Shown: positions 8,281 to 17,663 of the stretch, in pieces
Numbering within the stretch: position 1 is the stretch's first letter
Layout of the letters: each line of letters starts with the position of its first letter
NCBI GenBank assembly: GCA_013373385.1
Contig: JABXHX010000021.1
Location: 73,499-107,157 of the forward strand
DNA length: 33,659 bases
Direction: 5' to 3'
Origin: Flavobacteriaceae bacterium
Lineage (GTDB): Bacteria > Bacteroidota > Bacteroidia > Flavobacteriales > Flavobacteriaceae
The notes under the pieces: model-generated
What the model was told of the DNA's origin: nothing
The model's input: the letters and a program-made list of their open reading frames with translations, nothing else
Databases searched by the model: none
Translations under genes and position numbers: made by a program

Positions 8281-9177
8281 ATGATTCAGACTAACATAAA
8301 TAGCGACTTTCTTGATTTATTCCATCACATAATTAAGGATTATAAGTTAGATAATTCCAATAGTCTCAATGTGTTTACACTTAAAATGCAAAATAACAGA
8401 TTTGCATACAATGACTTGGTTGAATTACTTGGAAATAATCTATACTATTTTGCACTTTCAAGAACCGAAATACAAAGGCTTATTGATAATAAACAGTTTG
8501 ATACGCTTGTAAAGAGGACAAAAAGTAAATTTAGAGATTACACTTCAAACGAAGGTGAGCTTGGAGAAGTAATGTTATATTGTCTTCTTGAAGCACATCT
8601 GAACGCTCCCAAAATATTAACAAAACTGGAACTAAAAACAGCGAACAATGATTATGTAAAAGGAGCTGATGGTGTTCATTTACTGAAATTGGATGAAGAA
8701 AATTATCAATTAGTTCTTGGTGAAGCGAAATTAGATGCAGAATTAAAACAAGGTGTATATGATGCTTTCGGTTCAATATCCAAGCTACTTAAGAATGGCA
8801 ATAAAAAACTGGACTTTGAATTTGATTTGGTAAATAGTCAATTAGTAAAGGAAGTTTACAATGAGCAACAATATGAAAAAATAAAAAAAATATTGTTGCC
8901 AAGTACAAAAACAGAGGAAACGAATCTTGATTACTCTTTTGGTATCTTTTTGGGTTTTGAAGCAAAAATTACTGAGGATGAAATGAAACTTTCTAATTCT
9001 GAGTTTAGAACCCAAATTAAAAATAGAATTAAGCAGGAGGTCTTAGATATAATTAGCTCTTTCTATTTTCAGATAAAAAAGGAAGAATTTATGGGATACC
9101 AGTTTTATATATATATCATTCCTTTTTCTGATTTAGCTGAAAAGCGTAAAGAAATAATAAAAGAACTGACCGTATGA
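8281..9177 (+). CDS. hamA: HamA, DUF1837 nuclease of Hachiman defence
   Basis: The 298-residue protein matches the DUF1837/HamA family: a GELGE helix start (92-96), then a PD-(D/E)xK core with G-A-D (Asp130), the strand 'GVHLL', and L-G-E-A-K (Glu148, Lys150). HamA is the effector nuclease of Hachiman; the partner helicase HamB holds it inactive until it meets aberrant DNA. The active-site residues look intact, so the system may be functional. The start is ATG 8281; another ATG at 8274 opens only a six-codon frame. The last bases overlap the hamB start (ATGA), as expected for a coupled two-gene module. Confidence 0.88.
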   Translation: MIQTNINSDFLDLFHHIIKDYKLDNSNSLNVFTLKMQNNRFAYNDLVELLGNNLYYFALSRTEIQRLIDNKQFDTLVKRTKSKFRDYTSNEGELGEVMLYCLLEAHLNAPKILTKLELKTANNDYVKGADGVHLLKLDEENYQLVLGEAKLDAELKQGVYDAFGSISKLLKNGNKKLDFEFDLVNSQLVKEVYNEQQYEKIKKILLPSTKTEETNLDYSFGIFLGFEAKITEDEMKLSNSEFRTQIKNRIKQEVLDIISSFYFQIKKEEFMGYQFYIYIIPFSDLAEKRKEIIKELTV

Positions 9178-11759
9178 CAATAATCGAAAAACTTACAGAA
9201 GATATTTTAAAGGATGATTATTTCAACCAACTTTTCAGTAAAAGCTCTTTAATATCAGCATATAATCAGTTTAATATAGTAAATAATGACACCCTCTCAG
9301 ACAAAGAACTTAAAGACACATTGAGATTTGCTGATATACTTTCAAACTCCACCAATTCTGTAGCAAGAAATAAAGCGTATCAAATTATTACCTTTTTAAA
9401 TACTAGTTTTTCAATTAATCCGATATATAAAACTGTATCCAAAGCAGTATACTCAAAGCTTGGAAATTTTCCAGCGATTAAATATCTTGAGAAATACAAC
9501 GAAAATAATTCAGAGCTTCCTCTTAATCGCTTAATAGAGGTTGAAGCAAAGACTCTTATTCAAAATGTACCTGACAGCGATGGTTTTACATTTACAGATG
9601 CTCAATTTGAACTGTTTTCAAGTCTAAGTAATTCAATTGAGTATAGCTTTTCGGGGCCGACTTCAATGGGGAAATCATTTATTATAAAGGCATTTATTAA
9701 AAAAGTTATTAAAAATTCCCCTCCTGAAAACTTAGTAGTAATTGTTCCAACACGTGCATTGATTAATCAATTTGCAATTGATTTGAAAAGGGAATTAGCA
9801 GAAATGCTTGATACTTATAAGTATAGAGTTGTGACAAATTCTAGTGTAGGAGACTTGATAACAGAGAAACATCATAGCTATATTTTTGTACTAACTCCAG
9901 AACGATTGATAAGCTACTTATCGCAAGATAATAATCCAGCCATAGGTTTTTTATTTGTAGATGAAGCTCACAAAATAGCAAGCAACAATGATACTCGAAG
10001 TGTAACTTCTTATGCTACAATAGAAAAAGCCTTAAAAAAATATGGAAACATTAAGCTATACTTTGCATCTCCTAATGTCTCTAATCCTGATATTTTCTTA
10101 AAATTATTTAATAGAAGCAATACCAATAATTCATACCGAACAAATGAGGCACCAGTTTCTCAAAATTTGTTCTTTGTAGATTTATTAAATCATCAAATCG
10201 ACTATATTTCTGGAAGTGGGAGTATTAATATAGAGTCAAATAATTTCTTTTTATCGAATAATTCTATTAATGATTTAATTAAGAATCTGGGTAGAGAAAA
10301 GAACAATTTAATATACTGTAATAGTAAAAACCGTACAATAAACTATGCCTTTGACTTTTCAAAATCATTAACCAAGATTCCAACTAATGAACAAAGCAAT
10401 GAAATAAAAAAGGCAATAAATCAAATCAAAGAATACATACATCCTGACTATTATTTAGCGAATTTATTAGAGTATAAAATAGCGTATCATTATGGGAAAT
10501 TACCGCAACTAATTAGAAATTCAGTTGAAGAACTTTATCAAAATGGAGATGTTACAAATGTTTTTTGTACTTCTACACTTCTTGAAGGCGTAAATATGCC
10601 AACCCAAAATATTTTTATTCTTGATAATAGAAATGGACGTCCAAAATTAGAACCAATTGACTTTTGGAATTTATCGGGTAGAGCAGGTAGATTATCAAAA
10701 GAACTTTATGGTAATATTTATTGTATTCAACATTCAGATTGTGAATGGGAGAATAAGGAAATTTTACGAAAAAAGGATATTGAATTAAAACCTACTGTTT
10801 TAAATAAAATAGATAGAAATATACAACGAATAGAAAAAGTGCTTAATGAGCAAAATATCTCAGGAACACAGACCGAAAAAGATATCTTGCAATATATCGC
10901 AAATATTATTAGCGTAGATACGATGGAATTGGAAGGTAACAGGGAACCAAGTCCACTAATAAAAAAACTAATTGACAAGAATAAGGAAACTATAATTGAA
11001 TTAGCTAAATCAAAAGTTCAGGATTTTTCAATTCCCGTTTCAATTCTTAATTCAAACCAGTCAATTAATCTATCTGTACAAAATAAAGTTTATAACAAAT
11101 TGCTGAAGCAGCATAATATTGGAAATAATATAAAATTACCATCGATTAATAGTCCTCAGTTTTATCAAGTTTGCAAGAGTGTTTTAGATTTTATGTACGA
11201 ATTATATGAATGGAAAAATGCAGAAAAAAGATTAAGTAACTCAAATAGCTTATCCTATTATGCTACGATAATGACGCAATGGGTAAAAGGATTTAGCTTA
11301 AGTCAGATAATACAACAATCAATCGATTACCATATTGATAACAACAAGGAGATTATATTGGATTATGATTTTCAAAATCCAATTCTATTTGATCCACGGG
11401 ATAAGAGACATATTAATTATGTAATTGAAAATGTAATTGAGGATATTGAGTTTATCTTGCGATTTCTATTTGAAAAATACTTTAATCATTACCACAGTAT
11501 AGTTGTTAAATTACTAGGAGAAGATAATGCAGGTGAGAACTGGGCTACATTGCTTGAATATGGAACACAAAATAGGATAGTGATTGCGTTACAAAATATT
11601 GGTATATCAAGACATACTGCAATTAAGGTTTATGACAAATGCAGAAATAATGGTTTGACAATCCGTGATGGAAAACTTGAAAACATAAATAAAGAAATCG
11701 TACTGCAAAAATTTAGAAGGATCTCAATGGAATATGATGAATTAATAAAAATATTATAA
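9174..11759 (+). CDS. hamB: HamB, superfamily 2 helicase of Hachiman defence
   Basis: This 861-residue DEAH-type helicase shows motif I S-G-P-T-S-M-G-K-S (160-168), motif Ia VPTRALINQF (191-200), motif II V-D-E-A-H (262-266), a helicase C-terminal block S-T-L-L-E-G-V-N-M-P (467-476) and motif VI S-G-R-A-G-R (501-506). This is the Ski2-like/HamB pattern, and it follows a DUF1837 gene with a 4-base overlap. In Hachiman the helicase scans DNA and releases HamA. The C-terminal third has no recognisable motif, as is normal for the family. All helicase motifs look intact. After the stop at 11759 a non-coding spacer leads to the edge of the island. Confidence 0.9.
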   Translation: MTIIEKLTEDILKDDYFNQLFSKSSLISAYNQFNIVNNDTLSDKELKDTLRFADILSNSTNSVARNKAYQIITFLNTSFSINPIYKTVSKAVYSKLGNFPAIKYLEKYNENNSELPLNRLIEVEAKTLIQNVPDSDGFTFTDAQFELFSSLSNSIEYSFSGPTSMGKSFIIKAFIKKVIKNSPPENLVVIVPTRALINQFAIDLKRELAEMLDTYKYRVVTNSSVGDLITEKHHSYIFVLTPERLISYLSQDNNPAIGFLFVDEAHKIASNNDTRSVTSYATIEKALKKYGNIKLYFASPNVSNPDIFLKLFNRSNTNNSYRTNEAPVSQNLFFVDLLNHQIDYISGSGSINIESNNFFLSNNSINDLIKNLGREKNNLIYCNSKNRTINYAFDFSKSLTKIPTNEQSNEIKKAINQIKEYIHPDYYLANLLEYKIAYHYGKLPQLIRNSVEELYQNGDVTNVFCTSTLLEGVNMPTQNIFILDNRNGRPKLEPIDFWNLSGRAGRLSKELYGNIYCIQHSDCEWENKEILRKKDIELKPTVLNKIDRNIQRIEKVLNEQNISGTQTEKDILQYIANIISVDTMELEGNREPSPLIKKLIDKNKETIIELAKSKVQDFSIPVSILNSNQSINLSVQNKVYNKLLKQHNIGNNIKLPSINSPQFYQVCKSVLDFMYELYEWKNAEKRLSNSNSLSYYATIMTQWVKGFSLSQIIQQSIDYHIDNNKEIILDYDFQNPILFDPRDKRHINYVIENVIEDIEFILRFLFEKYFNHYHSIVVKLLGEDNAGENWATLLEYGTQNRIVIALQNIGISRHTAIKVYDKCRNNGLTIRDGKLENINKEIVLQKFRRISMEYDELIKIL

Positions 11760-12127
11760 TGCCTACGCTCAAAGCATACACATTGCCAAGTCGCACAAAA
11801 AGTCAATCGCATCGCCAAAACCTGTCAAAGAGTATGTCTTTTTCCAACGCTTTTTTGCCGACCCTAAAAACTAATTTCTTCAGGAGCAGTAGTGCTTCGA
11901 TTTAGTGAAATAGTGTTTGTAAAAAACTGATAATGAACCGATAGTGAATGAACACCAGCAGCTAACAAAGTATATAAAATATTTAGCGGGTAGCGCTAAT
12001 TTTAAGGCCATTACATTTAATAAAAACTGTAGCAATTTAACAGGTTAGTTCTCCTAAACACCTAACATCTCATATACGTAGCTGTTGGAGTATATTCTGA
12101 TCCGTCCTGAATAAAGGCTACATAATT
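11760..12127. other. 368-bp non-coding spacer at island right flank, possible attC-like element
   Basis: No gene is visible. The spacer contains GCAGCTAAC at 11958-11966, a TTAGCG/CGCTAA hairpin with a 5-base loop around 11983-11999, and GTTAGTT at 12044-12050. The AGCTAAC ... GTTAGTT pair frames 91 bases, the size and end geometry of an integron attC site, but the inner L boxes are not convincing. GCAGCTAAC is the exact inverse of GTTAGCTGC at 8021-8029 on the other side of hamAB. Confidence 0.3.
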
Positions 12128-12565
12128 TTAAACTTCAGATTTCACTAATCTCTTTACCACATAAACATTTTTTTCAGAGATATTTAGATTTTTGTTCTCT
12201 ATCCTATCTATTGTCATTTCAGAAATATTAAGAAGTTTACCTAACTGTTCACGAGATATACCTTTCTCAATCCTGTACAATAAACATCTATTAGCTAAAG
12301 AATTACTCCCATCATCCCAAAAGTTGTAACCTAACAACTCATTAACCATTTTTCTGTACTTTATGTGTGGTATTCGCTTGTTCCACTCCCACCCTTGATA
12401 GCTATCTTTTACAATTCCAAAATGGTCAGCGGTTTGTTGTTGAGTCCACCCAAGGTCAAGTCGTTTTCGTTTAAGTTCTGCTCCTAACCTCACATCTTCT
12501 TTCTTTGGATAAGGCTTGTAGCTAGGTCTAGAAACTCTTAGAGTGATGTTACAAATGGGCAACAC
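12128..12565 (-). CDS. Regulator with two helix-turn-helix regions at island edge
   Basis: The product (about 145 residues from the start used here) has one clear XRE-type helix-turn-helix, '[18 protein letters not shown]...[11 protein letters not shown]', and a second, more diverged one near the C-terminus ([21 protein letters not shown]). It probably binds DNA to regulate island genes or its own promoter. The open frame reaches ATG 12610, but residues before about 16 are antisense comM sequence. The N-terminal pattern '[10 protein letters not shown]...KPYP', which I associate with this HTH family, supports a start at GTG 12565 or TTG 12562, just inside the junction. The promoter would then fall in or at comM sequence, or expression depends on the insertion site. 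Confidence 0.65.
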   Translation of the reverse strand: MLPICNITLRVSRPSYKPYPKKEDVRLGAELKRKRLDLGWTQQQTADHFGIVKDSYQGWEWNKRIPHIKYRKMVNELLGYNFWDDGSNSLANRCLLYRIEKGISREQLGKLLNISEMTIDRIENKNLNISEKNVYVVKRLVKSEV

Positions 12566-12579
12566 ATCAGATCTGATGT
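12564..12579. other. Island/comM right junction with 16-bp perfect palindrome
   Basis: ACATCAGATCTGATGT (12564-12579) equals its own reverse complement. It lies where ComM-coding sequence begins: codons from TCT 12572 read S-D-V-A-L-V-G-G-G as in ComM, while the codons before it do not fit the conserved P-H-H-T-I that should precede. The palindrome therefore spans the boundary and may be the recombination core or part of a binding site. Confidence 0.5.
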
Positions 12580-13276
12580 CGCCTTGGTTGGTGGTGGGCA
12601 ATATCCACAACCTGGAGAGATATCATTATCACATAACGGCGTATTATTTTTAGATGAATTACCAGAATTTAAAAGAACAGTATTAGAAGTAATGCGTCAA
12701 CCTTTAGAAGATAGAGAAGTAACTATTTCTAGAGCTAAGTTTACGGTTACCTACCCAAGTAGTTTTATGTTGGTTGCGAGTATGAATCCGAGTCCGTCTG
12801 GATATTTTAACGATCCTAACTCTCCCATGACCTCTTCACCTCAAGAAATGCAACGCTATTTGAGTAAAATTTCTGGACCTTTATTGGATAGAATTGATAT
12901 TCACATAGAAGTTACTCCTGTTCCGTTTGACAAACTTTCTGAAGAACGAAAAGGAGAATCTTCTGTTGCCATTAGAAAACGTGTTACTGCAGCAAGAGAA
13001 ATACAATCTGAACGTTTTACAGATTTTGAAAACGTGCATTACAATGCACAAATGAGTGTAAAACAGATTCGGAAATATTGTAAATTATCTGATGAAAGTA
13101 TGTCGTTATTAAAAAACGCCATGGAAAAATTGAATTTATCTGCTAGAGCTTACGATAGAATTTTAAAAGTATCAAGAACCATTGCAGATTTAGATAACTC
13201 TGAAAATATCAAACCGCATCATATTGCAGAAGCCATACAATATAGAAGTTTAGATAGAGAGGGATGGTTGAGTTAA
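12572..13276 (+). pseudogene. comM: comM (YifB, Mg-chelatase-like AAA+ ATPase), 3' part cut off by the island
   Basis: The roughly 234 codons encode the C-terminal part of Com[10 protein letters not shown], the block [20 protein letters not shown] (Walker B), the sensor region A-S-M-N-P-S-P-S-G, the L-D-R-I-D arginine-finger area, and the C-terminal '[20 protein letters not shown]' Mg_chelatase_C block. Full ComM proteins are about 510 residues, so the N-terminal fold and Walker A are missing. In-frame stop TAG 12539-12541 lies upstream, and the only early start, TTG 12584, falls inside the conserved block, so it is not a natural gene. ComM is a helicase aiding recombination during natural transformation. 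The stop overlaps the convergent hydrolase gene by three bases. Confidence 0.9.
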
Positions 13277-14700
13277 TCCTTCCCTTGCTTTACTTTCCAA
13301 TAAATCACATTTTCTCTACTTACACGTTCTAAAGTTTCTCTATATGCTGCTCGTTTACCTGATTTAATTAAATCTAATATATCTTCTATAATAGTTTTAG
13401 CAGTTGCAAAATAAGAATGACTTAAAAAACTAGTATCAACTCCAGAAGCATCAATGGTTTCAACTCCTTTGACTACCACAACACCTCTACCAGCATCACC
13501 TGCTCTAGCATTTCCATGCACTTTTCTAGATGCCACCAACGCCAAATCATCTGAAGAAACATATAAGGTAATCGGTTTTTGAATTTTTTTAACCATTTGC
13601 GGCGCTATATCTCTTCTAAAAACATCAGCATCTATATCTGGGGCTGCTAATATAATCTCTGTTATCTTGTTTTTTAAATCTGGATGTTCATTCATTAACT
13701 CAATTAATGCTTTTGTTAACCCTCTATTACCCATACTATGAGCTACTAAATAAATATCATCAGCTTCCGTTTTGGTTAAATAATCTCTTAAAAAGTTTTT
13801 CATATTTAGTCGCGCCCATTCAATATTAGCCTCATCTATGGTGTAACTCGCAGTAGAGCCTTGAGAAGGCCAACTGTAAAAAACTGGCTCTCCGCTAAAA
13901 CGTAAATCAAATGTAATTTGGGCAGTTCTCATAGCTGCATCAGCAAAAGACACATTGTAACCATGCACAAATAAAAAAGTGCTTTTTCCGTTTTTTGCTA
14001 TTCTGTTTTTCATCTGATTAAAAAAGTCATCTTTATTTTGCTTTTTTAATGATTGTATGACTACATGTTTGGTGGGATCTTCAGAAAACTCTAATCGCCA
14101 ATATGAAGGCCTTTCTATTTCTCCTAATTTATGATTGTAAGGAATACTTACCACTACTCTACCGTATTGAATTTCTGCTCTTTTCCCTCCAAAACGATCA
14201 TTTAAATCAGAATCCTTAGTGTCATTTCTATCTGTAGCAAACGAAACAGGAATTTCTATATAATCTTTTTTCTTGGTTGTTGTATTTGTAAAAGACCGTG
14301 TAACTATTTTAGGTGTATCTCCTTTTAAACAAACATTAAAGTTTTGAGTTTCTTTTTTGTCGTTAGGTAATACTACCTCTATGGCGAAATTGATAAACTT
14401 AAATTGTTCAAAAGCCTTATTATCTTGCAGCCAACTTAGCGGATCTGTATTTCTTAACTCATTATAACTATTAAATGTGTAATTAATTTTCTTATTTAAT
14501 GTTATAACTAATTTAAACGATTTAATATCTAGCTCATCACCTTTTTTAAACGCCAAATATACTTTACTATAATCTGTTTTTGGTGTTAAACAATTACTTG
14601 AATTGTATGTTGTTTTATTATCTGTGAGTTTAAAAACTACTGTTTGTGCGGAAAGAAATAAAGATGAGATTGCAAAAAATAAAAACAGAATACGTTTCAT
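13273..14700 (-). CDS. Secreted DUF900 alpha/beta hydrolase
   Basis: This 475-residue protein starts with a signal peptide ([19 protein letters not shown]). After a divergent N-terminal domain comes a DUF900 hydrolase: the strand F-L-F-V-H-G-Y-N (242-249), S-W-P-S-Q-G, and the nucleophile elbow A-H-S-M-G (320-324, Ser322). An aspartate in A-A-P-D-I-D-A-D and a histidine in L-S-H-S-Y-F are candidates for the rest of the triad. Substrate unknown; exported lipase or esterase is the safe call. It stands alone between the truncated comM (3' ends overlap) and the ahcY terminator. Confidence 0.8.
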   Translation of the reverse strand: MKRILFLFFAISSLFLSAQTVVFKLTDNKTTYNSSNCLTPKTDYSKVYLAFKKGDELDIKSFKLVITLNKKINYTFNSYNELRNTDPLSWLQDNKAFEQFKFINFAIEVVLPNDKKETQNFNVCLKGDTPKIVTRSFTNTTTKKKDYIEIPVSFATDRNDTKDSDLNDRFGGKRAEIQYGRVVVSIPYNHKLGEIERPSYWRLEFSEDPTKHVVIQSLKKQNKDDFFNQMKNRIAKNGKSTFLFVHGYNVSFADAAMRTAQITFDLRFSGEPVFYSWPSQGSTASYTIDEANIEWARLNMKNFLRDYLTKTEADDIYLVAHSMGNRGLTKALIELMNEHPDLKNKITEIILAAPDIDADVFRRDIAPQMVKKIQKPITLYVSSDDLALVASRKVHGNARAGDAGRGVVVVKGVETIDASGVDTSFLSHSYFATAKTIIEDILDLIKSGKRAAYRETLERVSRENVIYWKVKQGKD

Positions 14701-14751
14701 AACTAATATTTTAATTATGAGTTAAATATACAGTTTTTAGATTTTAAAAAA

Positions 14752-14777
14752 CAACCCTCACAAAAATGTGAGGGTTG
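14752..14777 (-). terminator. Rho-independent terminator of ahcY
   Basis: Perfect 11-base arms (CAACCCTCACA with TGTGAGGGTTG) surround an AAAA loop. On the minus strand the hairpin is followed by TTTTTT, 34 bases after the ahcY stop. Confidence 0.85.
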
Positions 14778-14810
14778 CTGAGTTTTATAATTTCTCTCTT
14801 TTAAGAAATC

Positions 14811-16127
14811 TTAGTATCTATAATGTTCTGGTTTAAAAGGGCCATTAACAGTTACGCCAATGTACTCTGCCTGATCTTCTCTTAATTCAGTTAACTCAAC
14901 ACCAATTTTAGCTAAGTGCAATTTTGCTACTTTTTCATCTAAATGTTTTGGTAACATATATACTTCATTTTTATATGCATCAACATTTGTCCATAATTCA
15001 ATTTGAGCTAATGTTTGGTTTGTAAATGAGTTTGACATTACAAAACTTGGGTGACCAGTTGCACATCCTAAATTTACTAACCTTCCTTCAGCAAGTACAA
15101 TAATGTCGTTTCCGTTTATAGTGTATTTATCTACTTGTGGTTTGATTTCTACTTTTGTCGCTCCATGATTTTCATTCATCCAAGCCATATCTATTTCATT
15201 ATCAAAGTGGCCAATATTACAAACAATTGTTTTGTCTTTCATTGCTTCAAAATGGCGTGCTTGAACGATATCTTTATTTCCAGTCGTAGTAATTACGATA
15301 TCAGCATTTCCAATAACAGTTTCTAATTTTTTCACTTCAAAACCATCCATGGCAGCTTGTAAAGCACAAATTGGATCAATCTCAGTAACTGTTACAATAG
15401 AACCAGCTCCTTTAAACGAAGCTGCAGTTCCTTTACCAACATCACCATAACCACATACAACTACTCTCTTACCCGCTAACATAATATCTGTTGCTCTTCT
15501 AATGGCATCTACCGCAGATTCTTTACACCCGTATTTATTATCAAATTTAGATTTAGTAACAGAATCGTTTACATTGATTGCTGGCATTGGTAAGGTTCCA
15601 TTTTTAACTCTTTCGTATAAACGGTGAACTCCAGTTGTAGTTTCTTCTGACAATCCATTAATACCGGCAGCTAACTCTGGATATCTATCTAATACCATAT
15701 TGGTTAAATCTCCACCATCATCTAAAATCATGTTTAATGGTTTTTTATCTTCACCAAAAAATAGGGTTTGTTCTATACACCAATCAAATTCTTCTTCATT
15801 CATCCCTTTCCAAGCATACACAGGAATCCCAGCTGCAGCAATTGCTGCAGCAGCTTGATCTTGTGTAGAAAAAATATTACAAGAACTCCAAGTAACCTCA
15901 GCTCCTAAAGCCACTAACGTTTCTATTAAAACTGCTGTTTGAATAGTCATATGTAAACATCCTGCAATTCTTGCTCCTTTTAATGGTTGACTGTCTCCGT
16001 ATTCTTCTCTTAAAGACATTAATCCTGGCATTTCAGCTTCTGCCAATTCAATTTCTTTTCTTCCCCAATCTGCTAAAGAAATATCTTTAACTTTAAATGG
16101 AACGTATGTAGCTGTTTTTGTACTCAT
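14811..16127 (-). CDS. ahcY: S-adenosylhomocysteine hydrolase
   Basis: The 438-residue enzyme splits S-adenosylhomocysteine to adenosine and homocysteine, an NAD-dependent cytosolic step that clears the by-product of methylation. Diagnostic motifs: the substrate region '[15 protein letters not shown]' (57-71), D-D-G-G-D-L-T (136-142), the NAD-binding Rossmann loop G-Y-G-D-V-G-K-G (226-233), and the C-terminal K-P-x-H-Y-R-Y signature. The frame is open 29 codons further, to 16214, but ATG 16127 gives the family N-terminus ([15 protein letters not shown]), and the longer frame would cross the promoter and run into the divergent phosphopantetheinyl transferase gene. The gene is monocistronic, with its own terminator. 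Confidence 0.97.
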   Translation of the reverse strand: MSTKTATYVPFKVKDISLADWGRKEIELAEAEMPGLMSLREEYGDSQPLKGARIAGCLHMTIQTAVLIETLVALGAEVTWSSCNIFSTQDQAAAAIAAAGIPVYAWKGMNEEEFDWCIEQTLFFGEDKKPLNMILDDGGDLTNMVLDRYPELAAGINGLSEETTTGVHRLYERVKNGTLPMPAINVNDSVTKSKFDNKYGCKESAVDAIRRATDIMLAGKRVVVCGYGDVGKGTAASFKGAGSIVTVTEIDPICALQAAMDGFEVKKLETVIGNADIVITTTGNKDIVQARHFEAMKDKTIVCNIGHFDNEIDMAWMNENHGATKVEIKPQVDKYTINGNDIIVLAEGRLVNLGCATGHPSFVMSNSFTNQTLAQIELWTNVDAYKNEVYMLPKHLDEKVAKLHLAKIGVELTELREDQAEYIGVTVNGPFKPEHYRY

Positions 16128-16162
16128 ATTAGTATATTTGTTTAAATCAAATTTTCGAGCTG

Positions 16163-16170
16163 CAAAGTTA
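16163..16170 (-). promoter_or_regulatory. -7 promoter element for ahcY
   Basis: The minus strand reads TAACTTTG, an exact TAnnTTTG Bacteroidota -7 element, 35 bases before the ahcY ATG. No clear TTG -33 element was seen, so this rests on the -7 match. Confidence 0.5.
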
Positions 16171-16190
16171 CGGAATAACTTTTTAAAATT

Positions 16191-16817
16191 ATGCCTCTTT
16201 TTAAATCGATACATATTAATGCCAATACGAAAGTGCTGATTTGGAAGATAGAAGAATCTTTTGAAAGCTTATCTATTGACATCTTGTTAACAGAAAAAAA
16301 CCAACAAAGAGTTGATAGCATGAAATCTGAATTACATCAACGAGGTTTTTTAAGCATACGTCATCTATTAAAAGAAGTTGGATATTCTGACACTGATTTA
16401 ACATATGATGAATTTGGCAAACCACATTTAAAAGATGGCAAACATATTTCTATTACCCATTCATTTACTTTTTCTGGAATTATTATCTCAGATACCAATC
16501 CTGTAGGAATTGACATCGAAAAACAGCGTGATAAAATTTTAAAAATAGCACATAAGTTTACCCCTTTTCAAGAATACAAAACTATTGCGAACCATGATGC
16601 CTTGATAAGTAAATTAACCATTGTTTGGGGAGCAAAAGAATCACTATATAAAATATTTGGAAAGAAGCAATTACGCTTTTTAGAAAATATATACATCGAA
16701 GATTTTAAATTTGTCGACCAGAAAACTTCTGGTAGAATTAGCTATCAAGGTTATACCTCAACACATCAAGTCTACTTTTTAGAGTTTGAAGGTTTTACTT
16801 GTGTTTATGCATTTTAG
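16191..16817 (+). CDS. 4'-phosphopantetheinyl transferase superfamily protein
   Basis: The 208-residue Sfp-type enzyme transfers the phosphopantetheine arm of CoA to a carrier-protein serine. The Mg/CoA site is visible as V-G-I-D-I-E (105-110, Asp108 and Glu110) and the second helix as W-G-A-K-E-S-L-Y-K (146-154, Glu150). The N-terminal half has the usual 'FGKPHL...ISITHS' stretch. The size is that of the Sfp/Gsp rather than the AcpS group, so it could serve fatty-acid, polyketide or other carrier proteins. The start is ATG 16191, divergent from ahcY with a 63-base gap. A short palindromic repeat separates it from the next gene. Confidence 0.9.
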   Translation: MPLFKSIHINANTKVLIWKIEESFESLSIDILLTEKNQQRVDSMKSELHQRGFLSIRHLLKEVGYSDTDLTYDEFGKPHLKDGKHISITHSFTFSGIIISDTNPVGIDIEKQRDKILKIAHKFTPFQEYKTIANHDALISKLTIVWGAKESLYKIFGKKQLRFLENIYIEDFKFVDQKTSGRISYQGYTSTHQVYFLEFEGFTCVYAF

Positions 16818-16850
16818 TTTTAATGTTAATGATATAAAAATTATAAAGTT

Positions 16851-16905
16851 TGTCAGTTCGAGTGAATTTGTGATAAAAGAGCAAATTTGTATCGAGAACT
16901 TCTTA
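16851..16905. repeat. Flavobacterial GTTCGAG-type palindromic intergenic repeat
   Basis: The segment runs from TGTCAGTTCGAGTG to TATCGAGAACTT and folds as an imperfect hairpin: GTTCGAG...GAATTTG pairs with CAAATTT...CGAGAAC. The layout resembles the dispersed 'GTCA(T/G)TTCGAG...TCGAGAA' repeats common between genes in this order. It lies just before the GGGP-synthase gene, where it also opens a spurious TTG-initiated extension. Confidence 0.6.
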
Positions 16906-16919
16906 CTTTTGAAATCTAC

Positions 16920-17645
16920 ATGAATATCTATCAAAATATCTTATCAGCAAAACAGCAAGGTAAAAAACTACTAGCTATTTTAATAGATCCTGAAAAAATA
17001 AGCATCCCAAGTATTCCGGTTTTTTTTGAAAAGGTACATCAATCTATAGCAACTCATATTTTTGTTGGTGGAAGTACAGATAAGAATAATCTCACAGAAG
17101 AAGTTGTTTTAGCAATTAAAAAAGTAACAAAATTACCTATTATACTATTTCCTGGAGATGCAAATCAGATTACAAATAAAGCTGATGGTATTTTATTCTT
17201 GAGTTTGTTTTCTGGTAGAAACCCAGATTATTTAATTGGTCAACACATCAAAGCTGCACCCATTTTGTCTAAAAGTAATTTAGAAATCATTCCGACTGGC
17301 TATATTCTGATTGATGGCAAAAAAGAAACTGCAGTACAAAAAGTTAGTAAAACCGAACCAATTTCTCAATCAAATATCGAACTAATTCTCCATACCGCTT
17401 TAGCTGGACAATTTTCTGGAAAAAAGCTCATTTATTTAGAAGCTGGTTCTGGAGCAAACATGTCCGTCAACCAAAAAATCATAAAAGAGACTTCTAAAAA
17501 CCTTAGTGTTCCTCTTATTGTGGGAGGAGGAATAAGAACAAAACAGCAATTAGACAATGCTTTTAATGCTGGTGCAGATCTAGTAGTCATAGGAACTGCA
17601 TTTGAAAATGATGTCTCTTTTTTTAATGAATTGAAAAAACAATAA
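16920..17645 (+). CDS. Geranylgeranylglyceryl phosphate synthase family protein (GGGPS/PcrB-like)
   Basis: This TIM-barrel prenyltransferase of 241 residues joins a polyprenyl diphosphate to sn-glycerol-1-phosphate. Motifs: LLAILIDPEK at the N-terminus, F-V-G-G-S-T, L-F-P-G, the Y-L-E-A-G-S-G-A phosphate-binding stretch, V-G-G-G-I-R and V-I-G-T-A-F-E. Bacteroidota commonly carry this family, of archaeal ether-lipid fame, though the cellular product is less clear. ATG 16920 is chosen because the 11 residues before it come from the palindromic repeat and need a TTG start. The pnuC-family gene follows 18 bases later. Confidence 0.93.
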   Translation: MNIYQNILSAKQQGKKLLAILIDPEKISIPSIPVFFEKVHQSIATHIFVGGSTDKNNLTEEVVLAIKKVTKLPIILFPGDANQITNKADGILFLSLFSGRNPDYLIGQHIKAAPILSKSNLEIIPTGYILIDGKKETAVQKVSKTEPISQSNIELILHTALAGQFSGKKLIYLEAGSGANMSVNQKIIKETSKNLSVPLIVGGGIRTKQQLDNAFNAGADLVVIGTAFENDVSFFNELKKQ

Positions 17646-17663
17646 GTAATTTAGCTGTCTTGT

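Noticed and set aside
12584..13276. Short intact ComM-like gene starting at TTG 12584
   Set aside because: The start lies inside a conserved ComM block and Walker A is absent, so it is a truncated remnant.
16128..16214. 29-residue N-terminal extension of ahcY
   Set aside because: It crosses the TAACTTTG promoter and enters the divergent gene; ATG 16127 gives the family N-terminus.
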